Positions 43,392-53,700 are shown, counted from the stretch's first letter. The stretch is DNA of 64,000 bases from Luteimonas yindakuii (GCF_004803715.2 NZ_CP039383.2:62001-126000), one strand, 5' to 3'. The notes: a model not told the origin generated them from the letters alone. Translations and numbers: made by a program.

Positions 43392-46300
43392 TCAGGCCGC
43401 CTGTACCTGCACCACCCGCAGTGGGTTGTCCCACTCGCGCAGCAGTTCGGCTTCGCGCGCCTTCGCTGCGTGCAGGTGCGCTTCCTTGACGTGGCCGAAG
43501 CCGCGGATGTGTTCCGGGATGCTGGCGATCTCGGCGGCGAGATCGACGTTGCCGCCGTCGAGCTTCGCCAGCAGGCCGCCGATGGTGCGCTCGTAGTCGG
43601 CGATCAGCTGGCGCTCCATCTTCCGTTCGGTGGTATGGCCGAACACGTCGAGCGGCGTACCGCGCAGGCCGCGCAGCTTCGCCAGCACGCCGAAGGCCTT
43701 GAACACCCACGGCCCGTACTCGCGCTTGACCAGTTCGCCCTTGGCGTTCTTCTTCGCCAGCAGCGGCGGCGCCAGGTGGAAGTGCAACCTGTAGTCACCC
43801 TCGAACTGCTGTTCCAGCCGGCGACGGAACTCGCCGCTGGTGTACAGGCGCGCGACCTCGTACTCGTCCTTGTAGGCCATCAGCTTGAACAGCGAGCGGG
43901 AGACGGCTTCGGTGAGGTCGGTCGAGCCGGGCGCCTTCGCGGCTTCGGCATTGCGCACGCGGGCGACGAAGTCGGCGTAGCGGCGTGCGTACTTCGCGTT
44001 CTGGTAGTCGGTGAGGAAGGCGGTGCGGCGGCTGACGAGCTCGTCGAGCGAGCGCGACAGGCGCAGGTCGTCTAGGGGGAGGAAGGCGACATCACCGTTG
44101 CCTTGTCCCCTCACCCCACCGTCGGCTCCGCCGACGGTTCCCCCCTCTCCTGTGGTACGGGAGAGGGACGCGTGCGCGCGGCCTGCGGCCGCGGGCGTCT
44201 TTTCGGGCAGATGGCGCAGGTCGTCCTCGTCGCGTGCCGGCTTCGGTGCCGCGGTGGCGCCGGCCTCGGTGCTTTCCCACTCGCCGGGCGGCAGCGCCTC
44301 CAGTGCGTGCGGCGTGGTTTCGGCCCGCGTGCGCAGCGTGGGCTCGAGGCCTGCAGCCTCGCGCACCGCATCCGGATCCACTGCGGCCAGTCGGCCCCAG
44401 GCGAACGCGGTCTTGTTCATCTCGACCGCGGCGCCGTTGAGTTCGATCGCGCGGGCCAGCGACTCGAACGACAGCGGCACCCAGCCGCGCTGCCAGGCAT
44501 AGCCGAGCATGAACAGGTTCGCTGCGATCGCGTCGCCCATCAGCGCGGTGGCGAGCTGCGTGGCATCGACCACGTTCAACGCACCGGCCGGCGCGGCGTC
44601 GCCGCCCAGCGCGGTGCGCACCGCGCTGATGATGTCGGCGGCCGGGAATTCCATGTCCGGCCGGGTGGTGAAGCTGCCGGGCATCGCCTCGTAGCTGTTG
44701 AGCACCACGTGGCTGCGGCCCTCGCGGATCTTCGACAGCGCCCAGTAGTCGTTGACCACGACCATGTCGCAGCCGAGCACGAGGTCGGCCTCGCCGGCGG
44801 CGATGCGCACCGCGTGGATGTCGGCCGGGGTCTTTGCGAAGCGGATGTGGGTGGTGACCGCGCCGCCCTTCTGGGCGAGGCCGGTCTGGTCGAGCACGGT
44901 CGAGCCGCGGCCTTCCAGGTGCCCGGCCATGCCGAGCAGCGCGCCGATGGTGACCACACCGGTGCCGCCGACGCCGGTGATCAGGATGTTCCACGGCTGC
45001 GACAGGTCGCTGGCGAACACCGGCTGCGGCAGGCTGGCCAGCCGCTCGGCGGCGTTGACCTTGCGCCCCTTGCGTGGCTTGCCGCCATGCACGGTGACGA
45101 AGCTCGGGCAGAAGCCCTCGACGCAGCTGTAGTCCTTGTTGCAGGCGGACTGGTCGATCGCGCGCTTGCGGCCGAACTCGGTTTCCTGCGGCAGCACCGA
45201 CACGCAGAAGCTCTTCTTGCCGCAATCGCCGCAGCCCTCGCAGACCAGGGTGTTGACGAACACGCGCTTGGCCGGATCCGGCAACTTGCCGCGCTTGCGG
45301 CGGCGGCGCTTCTCGGTGGCGCAGGTCTGGTCGTAGATCAGGATCGACACGCCCGGCACCTCGCGCAGGCGCTGCTGCACCGCGTCCAGTTCCTTGCGGT
45401 CGTGGAACTCGACGCCTGCGGGGAAGATTGTCGGATCCGACCACTTGGCGATGTCGTCGCTCACCAGCACGATCGCCTGCACGCCCTCGGCGCGCATCTG
45501 CTGGGCGATGTCGGGCACGGTCAGGGTGCCGTCCACCGGCTGGCCGCCGGTCATCGCCACCGCGTCGTTGTAGAGGATCTTGTAGGTGATGTTGACCTTG
45601 GCCGCGATCGCCTGGCGGATCGCCAGCGAGCCGGAATGGAAGTAGGTGCCGTCGCCGAGGTTCTGGAAGATGTGCGGGGTGTCGGTGAACGCGGCTTGGC
45701 CCGCCCAGGTGACGCCTTCGCCGCCCATGTGGGTGAAGGTGTCGGTGCTGCGGTCCATCCAGGTGACCATGTAGTGGCAGCCGATGCCACCCTGCGCGCG
45801 CGAGCCTGCCGGCACCTTTGTGGAGGTGTTGTGCGGGCAGCCCGAGCAGTAGTGCGGCACGCGCGGGAACTGCGCCCGCGGCAGCGCCAGTGCGCTTTCC
45901 TTCTGTTCCCATCCACGCAAGCGTCTGGCGGATGTGCTCGGAGTCATGGAAGCGCTGGATGCGGCGCGCGATCACGCCGGCAATCGTGGCCGGGGTGAGT
46001 TCGCCGGTCGACGGCAGGATCCAGTGGCCGTCCTCGTCGTACTTGCCGACGATCGACGGGCGACTGCCGTCACCGCGCGCGAAGTCGAAGTTGTAGAACA
46101 TCTCCTTCATCTGGCTTTCGATGAAGGACAGCTTCTCCTCGACCACCAGGATGTCCTCGAGCCCGCGCGCGAACGCGCGGATGCCCATCGGCTCCAGCGG
46201 CCAGGTCATGCCGACCTTGTAGACGCGGATGCCGAGCTCGGCGCAGGCACGCGCGTCGAGGCCGAGGTATTCCAGCGCCTGCAGCACGTCGAGGTAGCTC

Positions 46301-47216
46301 TTGCCGGTGGTGACGATGCCCAGCCGCGCGTTCGGCGAATCGATCACCATGCGGTCGATGCGGTTGGCGCGCGCGAACGCCTGCGCGGCCTTCACCGCGT
46401 AGCGGTGCAGGCGCATCTCCTGCTCCATCGGCGGATCCGGCCAGCGGATGTTGAGGCCGCCCGGCGGCAGCTCGAAATCGTCCCGGGGTGGCGATCTCCA
46501 GCGCGAACGGGTTGACGTCGACCGAAGCCGACGATTCCACCGTCTCGGCGATCGTCTTGAAGCCCACCCAGCGGCCGGTGTAGCGGCTCATCGCCCAGCC
46601 GACCAGGCCCATGTCGAGGATGTCCTGCACGCCGGCCGGGTTGAGGATCGGCATCAGCGCGCTGGTGAATTCGCCCTCGCTGCCGTGCGGCAGGGTCGAG
46701 CTGCGGCAGGCATGGTCGTCGGCGGCCAGCGCCAGCACGCCGCCATGCGGGTTGGTGCCGGCGGCGTTGGCGTGCTTGAACACGTCGCCGCAGCGGTCCA
46801 CGCCCCGGGCCCTTGCCGTACCACATCGCGTAGACGCCATCGACGTTGGCGCCCGGGAACAGCCCGGTCTGCTGGGTGCCCCAGACCATGGTCGCGCCAA
46901 GGTCCTCGTTGAGCCCGGGCTGGAACTTCACCCGCGCCTGCTCGAGGTGCTTGCGCGCGCGCCACAGCTCGAGGTCGAAGCCACCCAGCGGCGAGCCGCG
47001 ATAGCCGGAAATGAAGCCGCCGGTGTTCAGGCCCGCCGCCTGGTCGCGCAGCCGCTGCATCAGCGGCAGCCGCACCAGCGCCTGCACGCCGGACAGGTAG
47101 ATGCGCCCCTCGGTGCGGGTGTAACGGTGGTCGAGGGCGTAATCGGCATCCACCGCGCTCCGCGTGAGCGAGGTATTGGCGGACGCGGGAGACGACAGTT
47201 CGGCAGTGCTGGTCAT
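43392..47216 (-). pseudogene. Indolepyruvate ferredoxin oxidoreductase, fused, interrupted by three frameshifts
   Basis: It reads as one protein of about 1270 residues in the order alpha (MTSTAELS..., RIYLSGVQALVRLP), thiamine-binding core, Fe-S cluster CEGCGDCGKKSFC / CNKDYSCVEGFC, and the gamma-like C-terminal part (LITGVGGTGVVTIGALLG, LDQTGLAQKGGAV). The enzyme oxidises aryl pyruvates with ferredoxin. Frame changes occur at about 46805 (extra base in a CCCC run), 46485 (GGGG run) and 45907 (TTCCC), each +1. The sequence on both sides stays conserved. Either it is a recently broken gene or the assembly holds homopolymer errors. A REP-like palindrome lies inside the coding region near 44106-44167. 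Confidence 0.88.
44106..44167. repeat. REP-like palindrome inside a coding region
   Basis: CCCTCACCC, then hairpin ACCGTCGGC-TCC-GCCGACGGT, then CCCTCTCC...GGGAGAGGG. It is the same modular order as the intergenic doublet at 24183-24340. It falls in a linker of the oxidoreductase gene and stays in frame (SLSRTTGEGG on the minus strand). Confidence 0.75.
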
Positions 47217-47440
47217 GGCGGAGTCTTGGCTTGCGCGCGCGGCGCTGGCGGCCATGGCGGATGCCGGATGGCGCGACGGGTGGAGCCGGGAGGGCCCGGC
47301 CGGGAGGCGCGCGATTGTAGCAGCGGCCCTTGGACCGGCCGGCGGGCGATGCCGGGGCTGCGACACACGTCGGGCACGGTCCTTGGGGCTCGCCTTAGAA
47401 TGTCCGCCGCGAGAACACGCATTACCTCAGGGGGAACACC

Positions 47441-48079
47441 ATGAATCCACGCACCTTCGCCTGCCTGGCGCTGCTGTGGCTGTGCGTGCTGGCGCCGACG
47501 GCGCTGGCGCAGTCACTGCCCGCGGTCCGGGAGTTCTATTTCGACGACGACCAGGCGGCGCGGCCGATCCGGGTCGTCGAAGGCAGCGACGACGCGGCGG
47601 TGGATCAGTTGATGCGCACGATGGAGCGGCGCCAGCGCCATGCCGAACTGGCCACCGCGCAGCTGGCGCATATCGCACTGGCCGGGGGACGTGCCGAGAC
47701 CGCGCATGCGCTGTACCGGCAGGCGCTCGACACCACCGCGCCGCGCAGCACGCAGCGCCAGCAGGTGCAGTGGAACTACGGTTGGGACCTGCTGCGCGCG
47801 GGCGATGCCGAGGGCGCGCTGGTGCAGTTCGCCGGGGTCATGGAAGGCCGCCGCCAGCAGCCGGAATGGCTGCCGCCGACCCTGGCGCTGGCACTGTGGC
47901 GGCTCGACCGCCGCGCCGAAGCCGTGGCCTGGTTTGCCGCCGCCGTGCGCACCCACCCCGATCGCTGGCCGTACGCCGCCAACCTGCCGGCCCTGCTGCC
48001 CGACTGGCGCGACGACGAGCGCGCCACGCTTGCGCAGGTGCAGGCCGCCTGGGTCGCCAATCCACCGGCCTGGCCCTGA
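47441..48079 (+). CDS. Exported TPR-like protein
   Basis: A 212-residue protein with a signal peptide (FACLALLWLCVLAPTALAQ). It has alpha-helical repeats of TPR type (about 65-200), for example ETAHALYRQALDTTAPRST and NYGWDLLRAGDAEGALVQFAGV, and DRRAEAVAWFAAAVRTHPD. It probably mediates protein contacts in the periplasm. AGGGGGA ends 5 bp before the ATG. It starts divergently from the oxidoreductase gene, 224 bp apart, and no neighbour suggests a pathway. Confidence 0.82.
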   Translation: MNPRTFACLALLWLCVLAPTALAQSLPAVREFYFDDDQAARPIRVVEGSDDAAVDQLMRTMERRQRHAELATAQLAHIALAGGRAETAHALYRQALDTTAPRSTQRQQVQWNYGWDLLRAGDAEGALVQFAGVMEGRRQQPEWLPPTLALALWRLDRRAEAVAWFAAAVRTHPDRWPYAANLPALLPDWRDDERATLAQVQAAWVANPPAWP

Positions 48080-48150
48080 GCGGACCGCTGACGGCTTGCC
48101 GTCATCCCTGCAGGCGTGGTCGAAGGCCGCCTACTTCCGGGCCAGGTCTC

Positions 48151-48246
48151 TGCATCCCCGCAAAGGGCGGGATCCCGGTGCCGTCATCCCGGCGGAGGCT
48201 GGCATCGAGATACCCGTCATCCCCGCGAAGGCGGGGATCCAGGGAC
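48151..48246. repeat. Cluster of REP-like units
   Basis: Three related units in a 96-bp stretch: TGCATCCCCGCAAAGGGCGG, CGTCATCCCGGCGGAGGCTGG and CGTCATCCCCGCGAAGGCGG. These are the same CCCGCGAAGGCGGG-type sequence as at 18639-18724. The region lies between the TPR-like and ankyrin genes. Confidence 0.7.
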
Positions 48247-48353
48247 TTTGCCTTCCCGTTGCGGCGGAGCAGCGCGCGCTGCACCTCGGACTCGCTGCAA
48301 TAGGGCCACGCAGGGCACCGATCGACATCCCGCCTCGGCGGGAGCGCCCTCTC

Positions 48354-49088
48354 TCAGTCCGCGTCCTGCACGGCCGCTTCCAGCGGCACGCCATTGGCCT
48401 TGAGCCAGGCCACGACCTGGCGGCGCTCGTCGAGCGCGCGGTCGTTGAGGAGGTCGCGGCGGTAGCCGAAGTAATACGGCTGGAAGCTCCTGCCGCCGGA
48501 GTTGGTCGCCAGCGGTGATGCGCCGGCTGCCAGCAGGCGCAGGATCGCGGCACCGGCGTTGGTGCGTGCCGCGACGTGCAGGGGGGTGTCGCCATTGAGG
48601 TCGGCGACGTCGGCATCCGCGCCTGCGTCCAGCAGCACCTCGTACTGGCGGGCCTCCGGCGACAGCAGTGCCGACACCAGGGGCGTCGCGCCGGTGTTCG
48701 GATTGCGCACGTTGGGGTCGCCGCCGCCGGCGAGCACCGCCCTCAGCAGCGCGGCATTGCCGGAGAACGCCGCCGCATGCACCGCGGTGTCGCCGCGTGC
48801 GTTCGGGCGGTTGGGATCGGCACCGCCGGCCAGCAGCGCCTGCACGCTGGCGGCCTGGCCCTGGCGGATGGCCTCGATCAGCAGGGTGGAACCGTCGCTG
48901 CCCGGCGTGTTCGCATCGACCCGCTCCAGCTGGCGGCGGATCTCGGCGTCATCGCCACGGCGCACCGCGTCGGCCAGCGATGCGACCTCGGGGTTGGTGA
49001 AGGCATCGGTGCTCATGGACGGTTGGGCGCACCCCGGGGCGCAGGTAAGGGCCAGGGCGCCGGCGATCGACCGCAGGAAAAGGCGCAT
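48354..49088 (-). CDS. Ankyrin-repeat lipoprotein
   Basis: A 244-residue protein. The signal LRSIAGALALTCAPGCAQ ends in a lipobox. About six ankyrin repeats follow, for example DGSTLLIEAIRQGQAASVQALL, ARGDTAVHAAAFSGNAALLRAVLAGG and NGDTPLHVAARTNAGAAILRLLAAG. Ankyrin lipoproteins bind proteins in the envelope; some are immunity or anti-toxin partners. Start alternatives exist at 49097 and 49124. It reads toward the REP-rich gap, and the lipase-like gene lies 46 bp upstream in the same direction. Confidence 0.86.
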   Translation of the reverse strand: MRLFLRSIAGALALTCAPGCAQPSMSTDAFTNPEVASLADAVRRGDDAEIRRQLERVDANTPGSDGSTLLIEAIRQGQAASVQALLAGGADPNRPNARGDTAVHAAAFSGNAALLRAVLAGGGDPNVRNPNTGATPLVSALLSPEARQYEVLLDAGADADVADLNGDTPLHVAARTNAGAAILRLLAAGASPLATNSGGRSFQPYYFGYRRDLLNDRALDERRQVVAWLKANGVPLEAAVQDAD

Positions 49089-49134
49089 GGAAGCCATTTC
49101 AATCCCGATCGCCGCCAGGCGCAAGCGTCATCGC

Positions 49135-50742
49135 TCAACGTCCGAACAGGCCACCGACGAAGTCGGTCACGCCCTGTGCCACCTTGCCGGCGCCATCGGC
49201 GAGCACCTCGACCACCTGGCCGGTGCCGTCGGCGACGAACTCGACCGCGCTGCCGCCCACGTTGACCGCACCCGACAGCAGGTCGCCGGCCCAGCCGTCG
49301 ACGCGGTCATCGATCTTCGCCGCCAGCGCATCGGCATAGCGGTCGACGGTGTCACCGGTGGAGTTGAAGAAGCCCTCGGCGAAATCACCGGCGATGCTGA
49401 AGCCGCCCGCCACGTACTGGCCGTTGGCGAACTGGTTGGCGACCACGCCGTCGATGTCGGTGGCGAAGTCATGGGTGTTGCGGGCGTAGTCATCCTTCAG
49501 CTCGCCCGGCAGCAGGTCCTGCAGTTCGCGGCCGAGGGAGGTGGGATTCTCGTAGCCGGCCTGCCAGGGCTGGTGTTCGATCATCCCCGCAGTCAGGGCG
49601 TTCGGGCTGTGGCTGATCCCGGCATAGCCCAGGGTGCCCGCCAGGTTGGCCGCGCCGGTGACCAGCCCGGTGACCGGGTTGAGCGGCAGGAACGGCGTGT
49701 GCCGCCCAACCTCGACGCCGGCGTTGATCAGGCGGCTCTGCTCCGGCGAGAAGCCTTCCATCGGCCCGTAATTGCTGAACATGTTGTGCTCGTCGGCGCT
49801 GGTCGGCGCCACCACGATCCGCGTGCCCACCGCATCCGGCGCGACCAGGCCGGTGGCCCAGCTGTCCTGCGCGCGCGTGAGTGCATCGCCCGACAGCGAG
49901 TAGGCGCGGATCTGCCCGCCCTCGGCGACGTCGCGTGCGCGCTGCGGGTCGATGCCGATGCGGTCGAAGGTATTGGGGTGGATGCCCGAGGCATCGAAGG
50001 TCACCGCGGGCACGCCGCTGGCCAGTGCGCCGACACTGGCGAGGCCACCACCCTGCGAGTGGCCGGTGATCGCCAGGTTGGTGGATTCGCCACCCGGGTT
50101 GTCGCCGAACACCTGCGCGAACTCCCTGGCGGTGTTGACCGCGGTGACGCTGAACTTGTCGCCATCACGGGTCTCGTAGCCCAGGCCCTGGCGGAAGTTG
50201 TTGTCCCAGTCGTCTGCGCCCTCGGCGGTGCCGCGGTAGGACAGCACGTAGTTGCCCTCGCCGTCGCTGTAGACCTCGGCGCGGAATTCCTGGTCGTTGC
50301 CGGGCACGCTGTCGTTGGCGCCGAGGTACTGCAGGCGCCAGGCCTGCACCTGTTCCGGCGAGGCGGGCCGTTCCGGCGTGCCGATGCGCTGGGCGAGGTC
50401 GGCATCCGACACCGCGCTCCAGCTTTCCGGCGGATCGCCGCGGGTGCCGTAGACCGCGGTGGCCAGCTGCGACAGGGTGACGTCGAACGGCTGCGCGCGG
50501 GTGCCGCTGGCGGTGGCGCCGAGCGTGCTGCCGTTGGGGATGCCGTATTGGCCGCCGGCGGCCGAAGGCGCCTGGGCGGTGTTCGCACCGGGTGCCTGGA
50601 TCTGCGGGTGGAACGCCGGCTCCGGACGGTAACCGCCCTGTCGCGGCGCCAGGCACTGCGGCGGCTGCGCGGGCGGCGCTGGCGGCTCCTGCCGCAGCAG
50701 GGGGCGATGGATGGCACCACTGTCGGAGATGGTCATGACCAT
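49135..50742 (-). CDS. Large lipase-like protein, candidate secreted effector
   Basis: A 535-residue protein with no signal peptide. The first 90 residues are Pro/Gln/Ala-rich. The core (about 110-330) is a lipase fold with ENYVLSYRGTAEGADDWDNN-like entry (GNYVLSYRGTAEGADDWDNN), the nucleophile LAITGHSQGGGLAS, and downstream GIHPNTFDRIGIDPQ. The C-terminal 150 residues are Gly/Asp-rich with repeated GxVxxxVDG patterns. The Mbeg1/DUF2974-like lipase type is possible. Absence of a signal and proximity to an ankyrin lipoprotein fit a T6SS- or T4SS-type effector, but no XVIPCD tail is visible. Start 50742 or 50736. Confidence 0.7.
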   Translation of the reverse strand: MVMTISDSGAIHRPLLRQEPPAPPAQPPQCLAPRQGGYRPEPAFHPQIQAPGANTAQAPSAAGGQYGIPNGSTLGATASGTRAQPFDVTLSQLATAVYGTRGDPPESWSAVSDADLAQRIGTPERPASPEQVQAWRLQYLGANDSVPGNDQEFRAEVYSDGEGNYVLSYRGTAEGADDWDNNFRQGLGYETRDGDKFSVTAVNTAREFAQVFGDNPGGESTNLAITGHSQGGGLASVGALASGVPAVTFDASGIHPNTFDRIGIDPQRARDVAEGGQIRAYSLSGDALTRAQDSWATGLVAPDAVGTRIVVAPTSADEHNMFSNYGPMEGFSPEQSRLINAGVEVGRHTPFLPLNPVTGLVTGAANLAGTLGYAGISHSPNALTAGMIEHQPWQAGYENPTSLGRELQDLLPGELKDDYARNTHDFATDIDGVVANQFANGQYVAGGFSIAGDFAEGFFNSTGDTVDRYADALAAKIDDRVDGWAGDLLSGAVNVGGSAVEFVADGTGQVVEVLADGAGKVAQGVTDFVGGLFGR

Positions 50743-50887
50743 CGGTCTGTCCTGTACGCAGAGTCCTGCGCCCGTTATCCCCAGCCCGGCACCGCGTGGC
50801 AATCCGGGGCTGACCCTAGGCGCCCGCGCTTCGGCGCCGGCCACCGACGCCGTACCATCGGGGTTCCCGCCGTTGCCCGTGACGCCC

Positions 50888-52597
50888 ATGCCTGCCCACC
50901 GCCTGCCCGCGTTCGCCGCACTGCTGTGCTGCCTGCCGCTCACGCTTGCCGCTGCCGACCGCATCACCGGGCAGCCGTTCGCCACCCGCAGCGAGGTGCA
51001 TGCGCCGCATGCGATGGCCGCCACCTCGCACCCGCTGGCGACCCAGATCGCGCTCGACATCATGAAGGCCGGTGGCTCGGCGGTGGATGCGGCGATCGCC
51101 GCCAACGCCGCGCTCGGCCTGATGGAGCCGACCGGCAACGGCATCGGTGGCGACCTGTTCGCGATCGTCTGGGATCCGGCCACCCGCAAGCTGCACGGCT
51201 ACGACGGCTCCGGGCGCTCGCCGCGCACGCTGACCATGGAGGAGTTCCGCCGCCGCGGGCTCACCGAGATCCCCTCGCACGGCCCGCTGCCGGTGACGGT
51301 GCCCGGCACCGTGGATGGCTGGTTCGCCCTGCACGAACGCTTCGGCCGGCTGCCGATGGCCGACAACCTCGCGCCGACCATCCGCTACGCACGCAACGGC
51401 CACCCGGTGCACGAGGTGGTCGCGTACTACTGGGACCGCTCGGTGCCGCGGCTGTCGAAGTGGCCGGGCTTCAGCGCGCAGTTCACCATCGACGGCCGCG
51501 CCCCGCGCAACGGCGAGACCTGGAAGAATCCCCACCTCGCCGACACCCTGCAGAAGATCGCCGACGGCGGCCGCGACGCGTTCTACAAGGGCGACATCGC
51601 CCGCACCATCGGCGACTACTTCGCCGCCAACGATGGATTCCTGGGCTACGACGACCTCGCCGCGCACACCGGCAACTGGGTCGAGCCGGTGTCCACCAAC
51701 TACCGCGGCGTCGACGTGTGGGAACTGCCGCCAAGCGGGCAGGGCATCGCCGCGCTGCAGATCCTCAACCTGCTCGAGCCCCATGACCTCAAGGCCTACG
51801 GCTTCGGCAGCCCCGAGCACGTGCACCTGTTCGTCGAGGCGAAGAAGCTGGCGTTCGCCGACCGCGCGCGCTGGTATGCGGACCCCGAGTTCCATCCGGC
51901 ACCGGTGGCGCGGCTGATCTCCAAGGACTATGCGCGCGAGCGCGGCCGGCTGATCTCGATGGACACCGCGTTGCGCGAGGTGCAGCCGGGCACGCCGACG
52001 CAGCTCGACGAGGGGGACACCATCTACATGACCACCGCCGATGCCAGCGGGATGATGGTCTCGCTGATCCAGTCCAACTACCGCGGCATGGGCAGCGGCA
52101 TGGCGCCGCCGGGGCTGGGCTTCATCCTGCAGGACCGCGGCGAGCAGTTCGTGCTCAAGGACGGGCATCCCAACAGCTACGCGCCGGGCAAGCGGCCGTT
52201 CCACACCATCATCCCCGCGTTCGCGACGAAGGACGGCGAGCCGTGGCTGTCGTTCGGGGTGATGGGTGGCGCGATGCAGCCGCAGGGGCATGCGCAGATC
52301 ATCATCAACATGGTCGACTTCGGCATGAACCTGCAGGAAGCCGGCGACGCGCCGCGCATCCACCATGACGGTTCCACCGAGCCCGCCGGCCAGAACGTGG
52401 CGATGACCGACGGCGGGCGCATCGAACTGGAATCCGGGTTCCCCTACGAAACCGTGCGCGGGCTGATGCGCCGCGGCCACCGCGTGCAGTTCGCCGACGG
52501 CCCCTACGGCGGCTACCAGGCGATCATGAAGAACCCGCACGGCGGCTGGACCGGCGCCAGCGAATCGCGCAAGGACGGCCAGGCGGCGGGGTATTGA
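50888..52597 (+). CDS. ggt: Gamma-glutamyltransferase
   Basis: A 569-residue periplasmic Ntn hydrolase (signal LPAFAALLCCLPLTLAAAD). It transfers or hydrolyses gamma-glutamyl groups of glutathione. The large subunit has AATSHPLATQIALDIMKAGG and EPTGNGIGGDLFAIVWD. Autocleavage occurs before the Thr in LDEGDTIYMTTAD. The small subunit shows SNYRGMGSG, GVMGGAMQPQGHAQ and NLQEAGDAPR. All expected motifs are present, although GDTTHF is GDTIYM here. It starts divergently from the lipase-like gene, 145 bp apart. Confidence 0.94.
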   Translation: MPAHRLPAFAALLCCLPLTLAAADRITGQPFATRSEVHAPHAMAATSHPLATQIALDIMKAGGSAVDAAIAANAALGLMEPTGNGIGGDLFAIVWDPATRKLHGYDGSGRSPRTLTMEEFRRRGLTEIPSHGPLPVTVPGTVDGWFALHERFGRLPMADNLAPTIRYARNGHPVHEVVAYYWDRSVPRLSKWPGFSAQFTIDGRAPRNGETWKNPHLADTLQKIADGGRDAFYKGDIARTIGDYFAANDGFLGYDDLAAHTGNWVEPVSTNYRGVDVWELPPSGQGIAALQILNLLEPHDLKAYGFGSPEHVHLFVEAKKLAFADRARWYADPEFHPAPVARLISKDYARERGRLISMDTALREVQPGTPTQLDEGDTIYMTTADASGMMVSLIQSNYRGMGSGMAPPGLGFILQDRGEQFVLKDGHPNSYAPGKRPFHTIIPAFATKDGEPWLSFGVMGGAMQPQGHAQIIINMVDFGMNLQEAGDAPRIHHDGSTEPAGQNVAMTDGGRIELESGFPYETVRGLMRRGHRVQFADGPYGGYQAIMKNPHGGWTGASESRKDGQAAGY

Positions 52598-52653
52598 GAC
52601 GCCGCCGCGGCGCAGATGCCCCGCCACGGGACACACATCAAGGAACGCATGAC

Positions 52654-53700
52654 ATGCAGATGGATCGCACAACCCCTGTGACCCCGAACCCCCGCCGGCG
52701 TGCCATGTCACTGCTGGCAGCGGTGTTGCTCACGCTGGCGGCGCCGCTGGCGCATGCGCAGCGCGTCGCGGACACGGAGGCGACGGCGGTGGACCGGGCC
52801 GCTGCCGCGGCGCAGCGCGACTACATCGGACGCCTCGCGGAGACGCTGGCGGCCGAAGGGAGCGCGCGCGGGCTGGCCCACGCCGCGTGGCTCAGGGACT
52901 GGCAGCAGGGTCTGGACGGCACCGCGGCGACGGCCGCGATAAGTCATCCGCAGGCACAGGCGTGGCGCGAGCTCGCATTGCAGCGTGCCGGCACCGACAC
53001 CGTGGTACTGGCGATGCTCGCCGGCGCCGATGATCCGTCGTCCGCGCAGGCGGTCACGCGTTGGCGGCAGCTGGCGCCCGGCAACCTAGTGCCGGTGCTG
53101 TTCGCCGGACTGGAGCCGGAGGCGCTGCTCGCCGCCGCGGCACGGACCAGCCATGCGCAGGGACACACGATCGAGCAGCTGCGCTGGATCGTGGATGCCG
53201 TGCGGCGCTCCCCGCCCGTTCCGGACACGCTCGCGCAGCTCGTCCCCGACGGGGTCGGCATCGACGGTTTCGCGGTGATGCACGGCTGGGCCTACCTCGC
53301 CACCTTCGCCACACCGGACTTCGCGACACTGGTCGAGGCCTGTCGCGCCGCCGGGCAGCGCGGCGCCGATGCCGCGGAGGCCTGTGGCAACGCTGCACGC
53401 GTGCTGCAGGGCGGCGATACCCGCCTGCTGCAGATGGTCGGCACCGGCCTGGCGGGCGAAGTCGCCACGAATGCCGGCGACCGCCAACGGGCCGACGCGG
53501 CGCGCCGCCGCCTTGATTGGCAGATGTACGAACTCGGCCGCCTGAGCAGCAGCCAACCTGACCAGGGCCTTGCCGAACACGCGGCGCTGCTCGCCGATCC
53601 CGCACTCGACAGCGAGGCCGCACTCAACGAGGCGCAGCTGCGCCGTGCGGGCATCCCGCTGGATCCGCCGGCGGGCTGGCAACCGCCGCCGTATCGATGA
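52654..53700 (+). CDS. Exported helical protein of unknown function
   Basis: A 348-residue protein with a signal peptide (MSLLAAVLLTLAAPLAHAQ, in the processed part), then a wholly alpha-helical body of Ala-rich repeats. It has paired Cys (EACRAAGQRGADAAEACGN) and no enzyme signature. The start at 52654 has AAGGA upstream. It overlaps the next gene by 4 bp. TPR- or Sel1-like repeats are possible but not clear enough to claim. Confidence 0.72.
   Translation: MQMDRTTPVTPNPRRRAMSLLAAVLLTLAAPLAHAQRVADTEATAVDRAAAAAQRDYIGRLAETLAAEGSARGLAHAAWLRDWQQGLDGTAATAAISHPQAQAWRELALQRAGTDTVVLAMLAGADDPSSAQAVTRWRQLAPGNLVPVLFAGLEPEALLAAAARTSHAQGHTIEQLRWIVDAVRRSPPVPDTLAQLVPDGVGIDGFAVMHGWAYLATFATPDFATLVEACRAAGQRGADAAEACGNAARVLQGGDTRLLQMVGTGLAGEVATNAGDRQRADAARRRLDWQMYELGRLSSSQPDQGLAEHAALLADPALDSEAALNEAQLRRAGIPLDPPAGWQPPPYR

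Noticed and set aside
49135-49300. XVIPCD-type T4SS signal at the end of the lipase-like protein
   Set aside because: The tail is Gly/Asp-rich and lacks the conserved XVIPCD blocks and Gln-rich end.
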